NCBI GenBank assembly: GCA_016893485.2 | Contig: JAFEKX020000001.1 | Span: forward strand, 5,721,501-5,785,500 | Source of the DNA: Streptomyces sp. P3 | Lineage (GTDB): Bacteria; Actinomycetota; Actinomycetes; Streptomycetales; Streptomycetaceae | DNA: 64,000 bases | Reading direction: 5' to 3' | Part shown: piece after piece, positions 46,051-55,755 of the stretch | How positions within the stretch are numbered: the first letter of the stretch is position 1 | Layout of the letters: every line of letters starts with the position of its first letter | Notes under the pieces: model-generated | The model's database searches: none | The model's input: only the letters and a program-made list of their open reading frames with translations | What the model was told of the DNA's origin: nothing | Translations under genes and position numbers: made by a program

Positions 46051-48804
46051 ATGCAGGTAACACGGCAACGCCGGGTCCAGGAGAAGGAGCAGGTCAACCT
46101 CCTCGGCAGACGCGTCGGCCGCCGGGCCGTGCTGGTGACGACCGGTATCGCCGTCGCCCTCGGTGTCACGGGCACCGCGGTCGCCTCGACGTACCGGTTC
46201 GGCACCCAGCAGGTCGGCCAGACCACGGCGAACGGCCAGGTCATCTCCAGCGACCAGTACATCAAGCCGTACGGCAGCCGTACCGTCGTCAACGACGGCA
46301 AGATCATGTCGTCCACGGTCAGCCCGGACGGCACCCACCTCGCGGCCTCGGTCACCGACGGGGACGCCTCGCTGATCGTCATGGACCTCGCGACCGGGCA
46401 GGTCAAGCAGAAGATCGGCACCAACGCGGCGGACGACCCGCGCATCGGCAGCGCGGCCGTGGGCCAGGAGGGCCCGGCCTACTCGCCCGACGGCAAGCAG
46501 CTGTGGCTCGGACAGGCGAACGGCTACACGAAGTTCACGGTAGCCGCCGACGGCACCCTCTCCGCTCCGACCGCCGTGCCGATAGCAGCCGACGGCACCA
46601 AGCAGGCCCTCGTGGGCGCGGCCGTGTTCTCGGCGGACGGCTCCACCGTGTACTCGGCGGTCAACGGCCAGAACAAGGTCGTCGCCATCGACACGGCGAC
46701 CGGAACCATCAAGCAGAGCTGGGCAGTCGGCAACGCCCCGCGTGGCATCGCCCTGGTCGGCGGCACGTTGTACGTCAGCAACGAGGGCGGACGCCCGGCG
46801 AGGCCCGGCGACACCACCATCAACTCCTACGGCACCGACGTCGTCGCCAACCCGAAGACCGGCGCCAGCACCACCGGCACGGTCAGCGTCATCGACACGG
46901 CGAACCCGGCAGCCGCCGTGGGAACCATCGACGTAGGACTGCACCCGACCGCCGTGTACGCGAAGAACGGCACGGTGTTCGTCACCAACACCGCCGACAA
47001 CAGCGTCTCGGTCATCGACACCCGCAAGGGCAAGGTCGTCCAGACCATCGCCACCCAGCCGTGGCCCGAGGCGTCGGTCGGCTACGAGCCCAACGCCGTG
47101 ACCCTCACCGGGCGACGGCCGCCTGCTGGTGACGCTCGGCCGGGCCAACGCGGTCGCCGTCTACCGCTACACCTCCCCGCAGCAGCCCGCCCGCTACGTC
47201 GGCCTGCTCCCCACGGACTACTTCCCCTCGGAGATCACCACCGTCGGCAAGCAGGTCGTCGTCTCCAACACCCGTGGTGTGGACGCGCGCCGCCCCGACG
47301 CCGCCGGCCACAACACCCATGACACGACGTCGAGCCTGACGCGGTTCACGCTGCCGAGCGACCTCACCATCAGGTCCCAGACCGCCAAGGTCTTCAAGCA
47401 GAACGGCTGGACACCCGGCTCCGTCACCACCGCCAGGAACAAGAGCCACGCGAAGGCCGTCCCGGTCCCGACCCGCATCGGCGACCCCTCGACGATCAAA
47501 CACGTCTTCCTGCTGGTCAAGGAGAACCGTACCTACGACCAGGTCTACGGCGACCTCCCGCAGGGCGACGGCGACGCCTCGCTCACCCAGTTCGGCGAGA
47601 ACGTGACGCCCAACCAGCACGCGCTGGCCGAGCAGTTCGGGCTCTACGACAACTTCTACGACATCGGCACCAACTCCGCCGAGGGCCACAACTGGCTGAT
47701 GCAGTCGGACAACCCGGAGTACACCGAGTCCTCGGCCGGCGAGTACACGCGCAGCTACGACACCGAGAACGACGTGCTGGGCCACCAGAAGTCCGGCTTC
47801 ATCTGGACCGGCGCGCAGGCGGCCGGGAAGAGCGTCAAGGACTTCGGCGAGTTCCAGTCCCTGGAGACCAAGCCGGCCGGCGCGAACTGGCAGAACCTGT
47901 ACTGCGACAGCAAGAACATGGCCGCGACGGGGGCGCGGACCGCCTACCCGATCAAGACGGGGTCGGCGATCCCCTCCCTCAACGACGTGTCGGTGCAGGG
48001 CTTCCCGCTGTTCGACCTCGACGTGCCGGACATCTACAAAGAGCAGATCTGGAAGCAGGACTTCGAGAAGAACGGCCCGGCGAACCTGAACATGTTCTGG
48101 TTCTCCAACGACCACACCGGCGGCCCGGCCAACGCCGCCGCCGAGGTCGCCGACAACGACCTCGCGGTCGGCCGGATGGTCGACGAGATCACCCACAGCA
48201 CGTACTGGAAGGACTCGGCGATCTTCGTCGTCGAGGACGACTCCCAGGCCGGCCTCGACCACGTCGACGGGCACCGCGCCCCGGTCCAGGTCATCAGCCC
48301 GTACGCCGAGCACGGCACGGTCGACAACCACTACTACTCGCAGATCACCATGGTGCGCACCGTCGAGCAGATCCTCGGCATCCACCCGATGAACCAGCTC
48401 GACAGCGCGGCCACCCCGATGTACGGGGCGTTCACAGGCAAGGCGGACGACACCCCGTTCACGGCGGTGCCCAACCGCACCTCGCTGACCCTCGGCGTGA
48501 ACCCCAGCCGTCCTGCGGCTCGGACACCCCGGCGGCCCAGGACACCAGGGCGGCGGCAGCGCCGACCTCCGTCGCGGTGCCGCAGGCCGAGCAGCGGCTC
48601 GCCGCGCAGTGGAAGACCTGGGCCTCGCACCAGCGGCTGACAGGGCCCCACGCCGTGCCCGACTACGCCAACCCCACCCAGATGAACCGCTACACCTGGT
48701 ACCAGACCCACAACTGGACCGAGCCGTACCCCGGGGACAAGAAGGTCTACGCCCCGAACGACGTGCCCGGCGCCTACCTCCCGTCGTCGGAGTCCGACGG
48801 CTGA
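46051..48804 (+). CDS. YncE-type beta-propeller fused to phosphoesterase/alkaline phosphatase-like domain, exported
   Basis: About 917 residues. N-terminal membrane anchor RRAVLVTTGIAVALGVTGTAVAST; seven-bladed propeller repeats (SSTVSPDGTHLAASV, AVFSADGSTVYSAVNG, GTVSVIDTANPAAAVGTIDVG, NSVSVIDTRKGKVVQTI); then from about residue 480 a phosphoesterase domain starting HVFLLVKENRTYDQVYGDL with NMFWFSNDHTG, AIFVVEDDSQAGLDHVDGHRAPVQVISPY. Metal-dependent phosphoester hydrolase on the outer face; substrate unknown. Five bases after the permease. Frameshifts near 47110 and 48512. Confidence 0.87.
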
Positions 48805-50249
48805 CGGGGCACGACACCGGACAGGTCATGGGCGCGGACGCTGTTGCGGTCCGTGGCCGAGCGGCCCAGCGCGTGGTGCGGCCACAGCCCGCCCGCCACG
48901 CGCCGGGCGCGCTCGCCCCACTCGCGGGCCTCGGCGGCACCGGCCTTGTAGTGGTTGAGGGCGTAGCCGCCGGAGTGGATCCGCAGCAGGGAGAAACCGC
49001 CGGGGTAGTCCTTGGCGGCGGTGACCTCCTGCTGGACGACGTGCGGGGCCCGGTTCAGGACGGTCCGCTTGTTCCGGTGGGTGTGGCCCGCGTGGTGCAG
49101 GAAGACACCCGGCGCCGAGACGTACGCGTCGACGATCGCACGGGCCTGCCTCCGGTCGAGGCTCTGGCCCCGCGTCACCGGGAACACGGAGTCCCGTACC
49201 GTCAGTGGATGGTGGCCGAAGACGAGCGTCGGCCGCTCCGGTTCCGCCCTCAACTGCGCCTGGAACCACGACAGTTGCTCGGCGCCCAGGCCGCCCGCGT
49301 CGCCGCCGTGGCCCGCCTTGTGGTAGGTGTCGAGGCCGAGGACGCGCAGCCCGCCGAGGTCGTGGGCGAAGTAGCCGGGGTGCCGGTGGTGGTGAACGTG
49401 TCGCCGAAGGGGTCGGCCCAGTGGACCGGTGGGCGGTCGTGGTTGCCGCGTACGACGAGGTAGTCCCGGCCGAGCGTCCCGAAGCCGTCCAGGATGCGCC
49501 GCGCCGTGGCCACGTCCCGCGGCCCTCCGCCCGCCGAGAGGTCCCCGGCCGCCAGCAGCACGTCCGCACCGCGCCGCCGGGCCTCCTCGACCAGGGCCCG
49601 GCTCATGATCTCCTCGGGTAGGCCCCGAGACCCGCCGCCTGCGATATCCCGCGCATGCCGGGGACCCCGGAGACCAGCCCCGCGGTGGTCTCGCCGAGGT
49701 GCAGGTCGTTGCAGAGGGCGATCGACAACAGGTGTCTGCCGGGCGGGGGTTGGGGCGTGGTGAAGGAGTACGTGCCGGTCCGCGAGCCCCCGAAACCGTG
49801 CCGGAGGTGCCGACCGCGTTGCCCCGCACGTGGTGCAGCGGAGTCGGTACGGCGGGGACGCCCCGCGAACGCGCCCGGTAGTAGTACGTCTGCCCCGGTT
49901 CCAGACCGGTCAGTTCCACCTGGTGGTGCGCGGTGGGCCGGTCCTCGGCGGCGGTGCGGTTGAGGTGGGCCGGGTGGGTGCCGTAGACGACCTCGCCCTC
50001 CGTGACCGCGGGGAGCATATGGCCGAGGCCGTCGTCGGTGCCCGGGCTCCGGGTGTGCCAGGTGACGATGGCGCGGTCCTCGGTGAGCGTGACCAGTTCC
50101 AGGTGGACGGCGGCCAGGGAGCGGCCCCGGCCCAGCGGGGGAGCGGCACGCAGCAGGGCGGGGACGAGGAGGGCGCCGGAGCGCAGGACGTCGTAGGGCG
50201 TGGGGAGGGCGGCGAGGCTCGCGAGGGGAGCGGAGAGGCAGCAGCGCAT
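48774..50249 (-). CDS. Metallophosphoesterase with purple-acid-phosphatase-like N-terminus
   Basis: About 491 residues. The Fn3-like N-terminus reads HLELVTLTEDRAIVTWHTRSP...VYGTHPAHL...HHQVELTGLEPGQTYYYRARS. Catalytic motifs after frame repair: NDLHLGE, LLAAGDLSAGG, VVRGNHDRP, LVFGHHPL, HAGHTHRN: the full five-motif calcineurin-like set with dinuclear metal. Frameshifts near 49380, 49630 and 49790. Overlaps the convergent YncE fusion gene by 31 bases. Confidence 0.87.
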   Translation of the reverse strand: MRCCLSAPLASLAALPTPYDVLRSGALLVPALLRAAPPLGRGRSLAAVHLELVTLTEDRAIVTWHTRSPGTDDGLGHMLPAVTEGEVVYGTHPAHLNRTAAEDRPTAHHQVELTGLEPGQTYYYRARSRGVPAVPTPLHHVRGNAVGTSGTVSGARGPARTPSPRPNPRPADTCCRSPSATTCTSARPPRGWSPGSPACAGYRRRRVSGPTRGDHEPGPGRGGPAARCGRAAGGRGPLGGRRAAGRGHGAAHPGRLRDARPGLPRRTRQPRPPTGPLGRPLRRHVHHHRHPGYFAHDLGGLRVLGLDTYHKAGHGGDAGGLGAEQLSWFQAQLRAEPERPTLVFGHHPLTVRDSVFPVTRGQSLDRRQARAIVDAYVSAPGVFLHHAGHTHRNKRTVLNRAPHVVQQEVTAAKDYPGGFSLLRIHSGGYALNHYKAGAAEAREWGERARRVAGGLWPHHALGRSATDRNSVRAHDLSGVVPRQPSDSDDGR

Positions 50250-50316
50250 GTCTCTCTCCTGCCCGTCGGCCGTGAACGGCAGCGGTGGTGGCGGCTGCCG
50301 TGGTCGTACCAGTGTG

Positions 50317-51479
50317 CTACATGAGGGAGGCGCGGACCGCCCGCACCAGAGCCTGTGCCCTCGGGTCCGCCGTCACGCTCTTGCGGAAACCGTTCGTGAC
50401 ATAGCCGAACGCGATGCCCGCCTCGGGGTCCGCGAAGCCCAGCGCGCCGCCCCGGCCCGGGTGGCCGAAGGACGTCTCCGAGAGGAGCGGGGACGCGCTG
50501 CCGTGCAGCATGTAGCCCAGGCCGAAGCGGGTGCTGATGACGAGGACGCGGTCCGGGCCCGATGAGCGCTCCGTGCGCGCCAGCCGCATCGTCTCCGGGG
50601 TGAACAGCCTTGTCCCGCCGTCGACTTCACCGATCAGCGACGCGTAGACGCGGGCCAGTCCGTCCGCCGTCGCGATGCCGTTCGACGCGGGGAGCTGAGC
50701 CGCCCGGTACGCCGGGTCGTTCTCGTCCGGCATCGGCGTGATCGCCCCGAACGCCCGCCGGGTGAGGGAGTCGGGGTCCGCGTACGCCTCGGAGACCGAG
50801 CGCTTGGGGCGGGTGCGGAGGACGCCCGGGTCCGTCGCCGGGGTGTCCAGCCGCGCGACCCGGCCCACCGGTCCGCCCGAGCCGCCGGCAGGCCCACCCA
50901 CAGTTCCGCCCCGACCGGTCCGGCGATCTCCTCCGCGATCCACGCCCCGATCGACCGGCCCGTCACCCGGCGGACCAGCTCACCGGTCAGCCAGCTGTAC
51001 GTCTGCGCGTGGTACCCGTGGTCCGCGCCCGGTTCCCACACCGGTGCCTGCGCCGCCACCGCCGCCGCGCTGAACGCCGGGTCGGCCGCCTCGTCCGGGG
51101 TCAGCGGACGGTCCAGCACCGGCACGCCGGCGCGGTGCGCGAGCAGATGCCACACGAGGGTGTGCTCCTTGCCCGCCGCCTTGTACTCCGGCCAGTACTC
51201 GCCGACCGGAGCGTCCAGGTCCACCTGCCCGCGCTGTGCGAGCAGCAGGAGGGCGGCCGCCGCCACACCCTTCGTCGCCGAGCGCACGATCTGAGCCGTG
51301 CCCTGCTCCCACGGAGCGGTGCCGTCGACGTCCTTCGTGCCCGCCCAGAGGTCCACGACCCGGTGCCCGTGCCGGTACACGGTCACGGCCGCGCCCCGGT
51401 CGCCGCGCACCTCGAAGTTGGCCGCGAACGCCTCCCTGACCGGCTCGAAGCCCTCGGCCACCAACCCGTTCACGTCCAC
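50317..51479 (-). CDS. Serine hydrolase, class C beta-lactamase fold
   Basis: About 387 residues from GTG 51479 (GGGGAG upstream); a TTG at 51533 is also in frame. IVRSATKGVAAAALLLLAQRG gives the SxxK nucleophile, YHAQTYSWLTGELVRRVTGRS the Tyr motif and FGHPGRGGALGFADPE the HxG motif. Esterase/EstB-like, cytoplasmic (no signal peptide). Frameshift near 50885-50895. Confidence 0.87.
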
Positions 51480-51525
51480 GCCCGCGCTCCCCGTCCCGAA
51501 TGTTCCGCCGTACCGTTCTCCTCTT

Positions 51526-51981
51526 TCACCCAAGCAGGATCGTCACGTCGATGTTCCCGCGGGTCGCGTTCGAGTACGGGCAGACCTCGTGCGCCGCCTC
51601 CACCAGCTTCGCCGCGATGCCCTGGTCGAGGACCGGCAGGGACACGCTCAGGGCGACCGCGAGGCCGTAGCCGCGCTGCTTGTTGGGGCCGATGCCGACC
51701 TTGGCGGCGACCGTCGAACCGGTCAGGTCGAAGCCCGCCCTACGGCCGACCAGGACCAGCGCGTTGTGGAAGCAGGAGCTGTAGCCGGCCGCGAAGAGCT
51801 GCTCGGGGTTGGTGCCGTTGCCGTCGCCGCCCAGCGCCGGGGGCATCGCGACCTGGAGGGCGAGCTGGCCGTCCTGGCTGCTGACGAAGCCCTCCCGGCC
51901 GCCGTGGGCGGTGGCCTCGGCGACGTACATGATCTTCGTCGGGCGGGTGTCGACAGCGGTGTCAGCGGTGTCGTCGGTCAT
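51526..51981 (-). CDS. ohr: Organic hydroperoxide resistance protein Ohr
   Basis: 151 residues, intact. KIMYVAEATAHGGREGFVSS start, GTNPEQLFAAGYSSCFHNAL with the peroxidatic Cys and EAAHEVCPYSNATRGNIDV with the resolving Cys are Ohr hallmarks. Reduces organic peroxides using lipoylated proteins. The cognate OhrR-type regulator is immediately upstream. Confidence 0.93.
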   Translation of the reverse strand: MTDDTADTAVDTRPTKIMYVAEATAHGGREGFVSSQDGQLALQVAMPPALGGDGNGTNPEQLFAAGYSSCFHNALVLVGRRAGFDLTGSTVAAKVGIGPNKQRGYGLAVALSVSLPVLDQGIAAKLVEAAHEVCPYSNATRGNIDVTILLG

Positions 51982-52025
51982 GGCGGGACCTCCCCAGGGA
52001 CGGAAACACGAGAGCGCGCAACTAC

Positions 52026-52039
52026 ATCGTGCACAAGAT
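52026..52039. promoter_or_regulatory. Candidate OhrR operator upstream of ohr
   Basis: ATCGTGCACAAGAT, an imperfect palindrome centred on GTGCAC, 45 bases before the ohr ATG in the only sizeable gap of this gene run. Support is positional. Confidence 0.4.
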
Positions 52040-52104
52040 ACTGACCGGTAGTACGCCCCTGCCTGCCAGGGGGTACGAACCGCCGGTAACCCGAGGTCGG
52101 CCGG

Positions 52105-52571
52105 TCAGCGAGCCCTTTCGGCCGCCGCCTCCGCGCGCTCCGCGAGCCGCCACAGCTCCGCCCGCAGCCGCCTGAACTCGGGCATCTCCAGTTCCGTCGC
52201 CGCGAGCAGCGCGCCGGGGACAGTCGCCGCGCGCCCCTGAGCGCCGTACCGCGCTCCGTGCACGCGACCAGCACCGAGCGCTCGTCGTGCGCCGCCCGCT
52301 CGCGGTGGACGAGACCCGCCGACTCCAGGCGCTTCAGCAGCGGGGACAGCGTGCCGTAGTCGAGGTGCAGGGCGGTCGCCAGGTCCTTGATCGGGGTCTC
52401 GCCGCGCTCCCAGAGGACGAGGAGGACGAGGTACTGCGGATAGGTCAGCCCCAGCTCGTCGAGGAGCGGGCGGTACGCGGCCGTCAGCGCCCGCTGGGCC
52501 GCGTACAGCGCGAAGCACAGCTGCTCGTCGAGGAGCAGCGACCCGGCCTCGGTGTGGTCCTCGTTCGTCAC
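52105..52571 (-). CDS. ohrR: MarR-family peroxide sensor, OhrR-type
   Basis: About 155 residues. LLLDEQLCFALYAAQRALTAAYRPLLDELGLTYPQYLVLLVLWE carries the single reactive Cys of OhrR near residue 20, and the wing region LDYGTLSPLLKRLESAGLVHRERAAHDERSV is standard MarR. Frameshift near 52215-52235. The GTG overlaps the TGA of the nickel/cobalt transporter ATPase (GTGA), so it can be translated from the transporter mRNA. Confidence 0.88.
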
Positions 52572-53325
52572 GCGCCCATTGTCACGGACCGCGGGTCGAA
52601 CCCGAAGGGCAACTCCAGGCGATGCGCGCGCATCAGCTCGTCGTCGGCGAGGACTTCGCCGGTCTTCCCGTCCGCGGCGATGACGCCCTCGCTGAGGACC
52701 AGCGCCCGCGGGCACAGCTCCAAGGCGTACGGCAGGTCATGCGTGACCATGAGGACCGTGACGTCCAACGACCGCAGGATGTCGGCCAGTTCGCGGCGCG
52801 AGGCGGGGTCGAGGTTGGAGGAGGGCTCGTCGAGGACGAGGATCTCCGGCTCCATCGCCAGCACGGTCGCCACGGCCACGCGCCGCCGCTGCCCGAACGA
52901 GAGGTGGTGCGGGGACGGTCCGCGAAGTCCGCCATGCCGACCGACTCCAGTGCCGTACGCACCCGTTGCTCCAGCTCGGCGCCCTTCATCCCGGCCGCCG
53001 CCGGGCCGAACGCCACGTCCTCGCGGACCGTCGGCATGAAGAGCTGGTCGTCCGGGTCCTGGAAGACGATGCCGACCCGGCGCCTGATCTCCGCCATGTG
53101 CCGCTTGCCGACCGGGAGTCCGGCCACCGTCACCGTGCCGGCGCCGGCCGTGAGGATGCCGTTGAGGTGCAGGACGAGGGTGGTCTTGCCGGCGCCGTTC
53201 GGACCGAGCAGCGCGACGCGTTCACCGCGCCCGACGGTGAAGTCGACGCCGAACAGGGCCTGTTGGCCGTCGGGATAGGCGAAGGCCAGTCCGGCCACTT
53301 CGAGCGAGGGGGTCACAGCGTCCAT
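52568..53325 (-). CDS. Nickel/cobalt ECF transporter ATPase (CbiO/NikO)
   Basis: About 252 residues. LLGPNGAGKTTLVLHLNG (Walker A), VGIVFQDPDDQLFMPTVREDVAFGP (ECF Q-loop), HLSFGQRRRVAVATVLA after frame repair near 52905-52920 (signature), ILVLDEPSSNLDP and VTHDLPYALELC. Overlaps the preceding cbiQ stop; ATG 53325 chosen, with GTG 53316 as an equally coupled alternative. Confidence 0.9.
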
Positions 53326-54074
53326 CCCAGTAGGCATACGACGAGGGCGGCACAGGGGAGAGCGAGGGCGTACGACCACTGCGCCCGGGACGCGGTCACC
53401 TCGTCGATCACCGGCATGGAGCCCGCGTAACCCCGGCTCACCATGGCGAGATGGACCCGCTCCCCCGCGTTCGTAGGAGCGGATGAACAGCGCGCCCGCC
53501 GACTTCGCGAGCACGCCCCAGTGGCGGACGCCCCGGGCCTCGAAACCCCGTGACTCGCGGGCGATCCGCATCCGCCGCATCTCGTCGGTGATGACATCGC
53601 CGTAGCGGATCATGAACGACGCGATCTGGACGAGGAGGGGCGGGAGCTTCAACCGCTGCAGGCCCAGGAGGAGTTCGCGGAGTTCGGTGGTCGAGGCGAG
53701 GAGGACGGACGCGGCCACGCCCAGGGTGCCCTTGGCGAGGACGTTCCACGCGCCCCACAGGCCGTTCACGCTCAACTGCAAGCCCAGGACGGTGACTTGG
53801 TCGCCCTCCGCCACGAAGGGCATCAGCACCGCGAACGCCACGAACGGGACCTCGATCAGCAGGCGGCGCAGCAGGAAGCCCGCGGGGACGCGGGCCGTGT
53901 ACGCGACGCACGCGAGCAGCACGGCGTACAGCCCGAACGCCCACATCGCCTCGCGCGGGGTCGACACCACGACCACCACGAAGCCGAAGACGGCGGCCAG
54001 TTTGGTGTGCGGCGGCAGCGCGTGGACGGGGAGTGGCCGTGCCGGTAGAGGCGGTGGGCGTGGCCCGCGCCCAT
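53313..54074 (-). CDS. Nickel/cobalt ECF transporter T component (CbiQ/NikQ)
   Basis: About 253 residues. HALPPHTKLAAVFGFVVVVVSTP opening, five helices, and the ATPase-coupling motifs ARESRGFEARG and VSRGYAGSMP (Ala-Arg-Gly type). Frameshifts near 54030 and 53468. ATG lies two bases after the cbiM stop. Confidence 0.9.
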
Positions 54075-54075
54075 G

Positions 54076-55109
54076 TCACGCCACCTGGGAGGTACTACGG
54101 CGCTTGCGGACCGCCCAGAACACGCCGGTGCCCGCGACGACCGTCACCCCCACGCCGATCACGCCCGCGAGGCCCCGGACAGCCGGGCGTCCTCGACGTC
54201 GCGCACGCCGTAGTCCGCGAGCGGGGAGTCCGCCGAGGCGTGCTCCTTCGTCTGCCGGTCGATGCCCTGGTCGGCGGCGACCTTCTCCAGGCCGTCAGGG
54301 TTCGAGGACGCGTAGAAGCTGACGAAACCGGCGAGGACGAGGGACGCGACCAGCCCGCCGACCCACAGCTTCCGGCGCGAGGTGTCCCGGGCGGCGACCG
54401 GCTTCAACGGCCGTGGCGCGTCCACGAGTTCGCCGTCCACGCGCAGCTTGAGGCGCTGCTCCAGACCGCGCGCGCCGTGCACGAGATCCGGGCGTACGGC
54501 GATCACGGCGCCGACCGTCAGCGCGGTGATCGCGGCCTCGCCGATGCCGATGAGGACGTGGACGCCGATCATCGCGGTGGCGACCTTGCCGAGGGAGACG
54601 TCGGTGGTGCCGCCGCCGAGGGCGTAGAGGAGGGTGAAGACGAGGGCGGCGGCCGGGACCGATAGCAGGGCCGCCACGAACGACGCGGCGGTGATCGAGC
54701 GGCGGCTGTGCGGGAGGATCTTGACCAGGGCGCGGAAGACGACGTAGGCCACGACCGTCGTCGTGATCGCCATGTCGGTGATGTTCACGCCGAGCGCGGT
54801 CAGACCGCCGTCCGCGAAGAGGATGCCCTGCATGAGCAGGACGACCGAGACGCAGAGGACGCCGGTGTAGGGGCCGACGAGGATCGCGGCCAGCGCCCCG
54901 CCGAGGAGGTGGCCGCTGGTGCCGGCCGCGACCGGGAAGTTCAGCATCTGTACGGCGAAGATGAACGCGGCGACCAGGCCGGCCAGCGGCGCCGTCCGTT
55001 CGTCGAGTTCGCGGCGGGCACCGCGCAGGCTCACGGCGATGGCGCCGGCGGCGACCACGCCGGTCGCGGCGGATATGGGGGCGTCGATGAATCCGTCAGG
55101 CACATGCAC
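54076..55109 (-). CDS. CbiM/NikM substrate-capture component fused to PDGLE domain
   Basis: About 344 residues from a GTG: VHVPDGFIDAPISAATGVVAAG, where the N-terminal Met-His-x-x-Asp-Gly is the metal-binding hook, then helices to about 215 (LGGALAAILVGPYTGVLCVSVVLLMQGILFADGGLTALGVN). The C-terminal part has a helix GGLVASLVLAGFVSFYASSNPDGLEKVA, the PDGLE domain seen in nickel and cobalt transporters, and a last helix after a frameshift near 54175. The Nur-type box upstream argues for nickel. Confidence 0.9.
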
Positions 55110-55129
55110 GGAATGATTTTAGATGGTTA

Positions 55130-55146
55130 TTGCGAGTGCTTTGCAA
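55130..55146. promoter_or_regulatory. Nur (nickel-responsive Fur-family) box
   Basis: TTGCGA-GTGCT-TTGCAA, matching the Streptomyces Nur consensus tTGCaa-N5-ttGCAA with one mismatch. It is 21-37 bases upstream of the transporter's first start codon, a repressing position. Confidence 0.75.
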
Positions 55147-55311
55147 GAGCCAGGCACTTGTGGAATGAGGCCGCTCCGAAGTGAAACGTGGTCGCTCCGG
55201 AATGTGAGATCTGTCGCCCCGACGGGCGCTCCCGGGAAAATGTGCGACATTTGGGTAGTGGAAGCGGATGCATAGCTTTCACACAGGTCACTCAGCGTAA
55301 GGGGCCGCCCG

Positions 55312-55665
55312 ATGTCCGTAGTCGAACAGTACGCGCGAGCCCATATCGTCACCGACGAGGACGTGGACCGGCTGGATGCTGACGCGGTCCCCGTCGTCCT
55401 GCGGTACGACCCCGAATCCGACCCCCGAGCCGTCCGCATCGGTCTCCCGGGACCGCACGAATGGACCTTCGACCGGGCCCTGCTGGAGCAGGGACTGCGG
55501 TCCCCGGCCGGCAGCGGCGAGGTGCGGGTGTGGCCGTGCGGGCGAGTGCAGGCCGTGGTCGAGTTCCACTCCGAACAGGGCGTCTCCGTCGTCCAGTTCG
55601 AGACGAAGACGATCATGCGCTTCCTGCGCCGCACCTACATGGCCACCACTCCGGTCGCGAGCTGA
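55312..55665 (+). CDS. SsgA-like sporulation/cell-division protein, SsgE candidate
   Basis: 117 residues, intact. VPVVLRYDPESDPRAVRIGLPGPHEWTFDRALLEQGLRSPAGSGEVRVWPCGRVQAVVEFHSEQGVSVVQFETKTIMRFLRRTYMATTP is the SALP fold unique to morphologically complex actinomycetes. Its short C-terminus and place beside the two PBP genes correspond, as I recall, to SsgE of S. coelicolor, implicated in spore separation. SALPs recruit peptidoglycan enzymes; the adjacent PBPs fit. Confidence 0.85.
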   Translation: MSVVEQYARAHIVTDEDVDRLDADAVPVVLRYDPESDPRAVRIGLPGPHEWTFDRALLEQGLRSPAGSGEVRVWPCGRVQAVVEFHSEQGVSVVQFETKTIMRFLRRTYMATTPVAS

Positions 55666-55755
55666 GCCTCGCAGCCGTAGCGGATCAGGGGCTCAGCAGG
55701 GCCGGTCGGTTGGGCCGGTCGGTCGGGCAGGCTCGGTCGGGCAGGCTTGGTCGGT

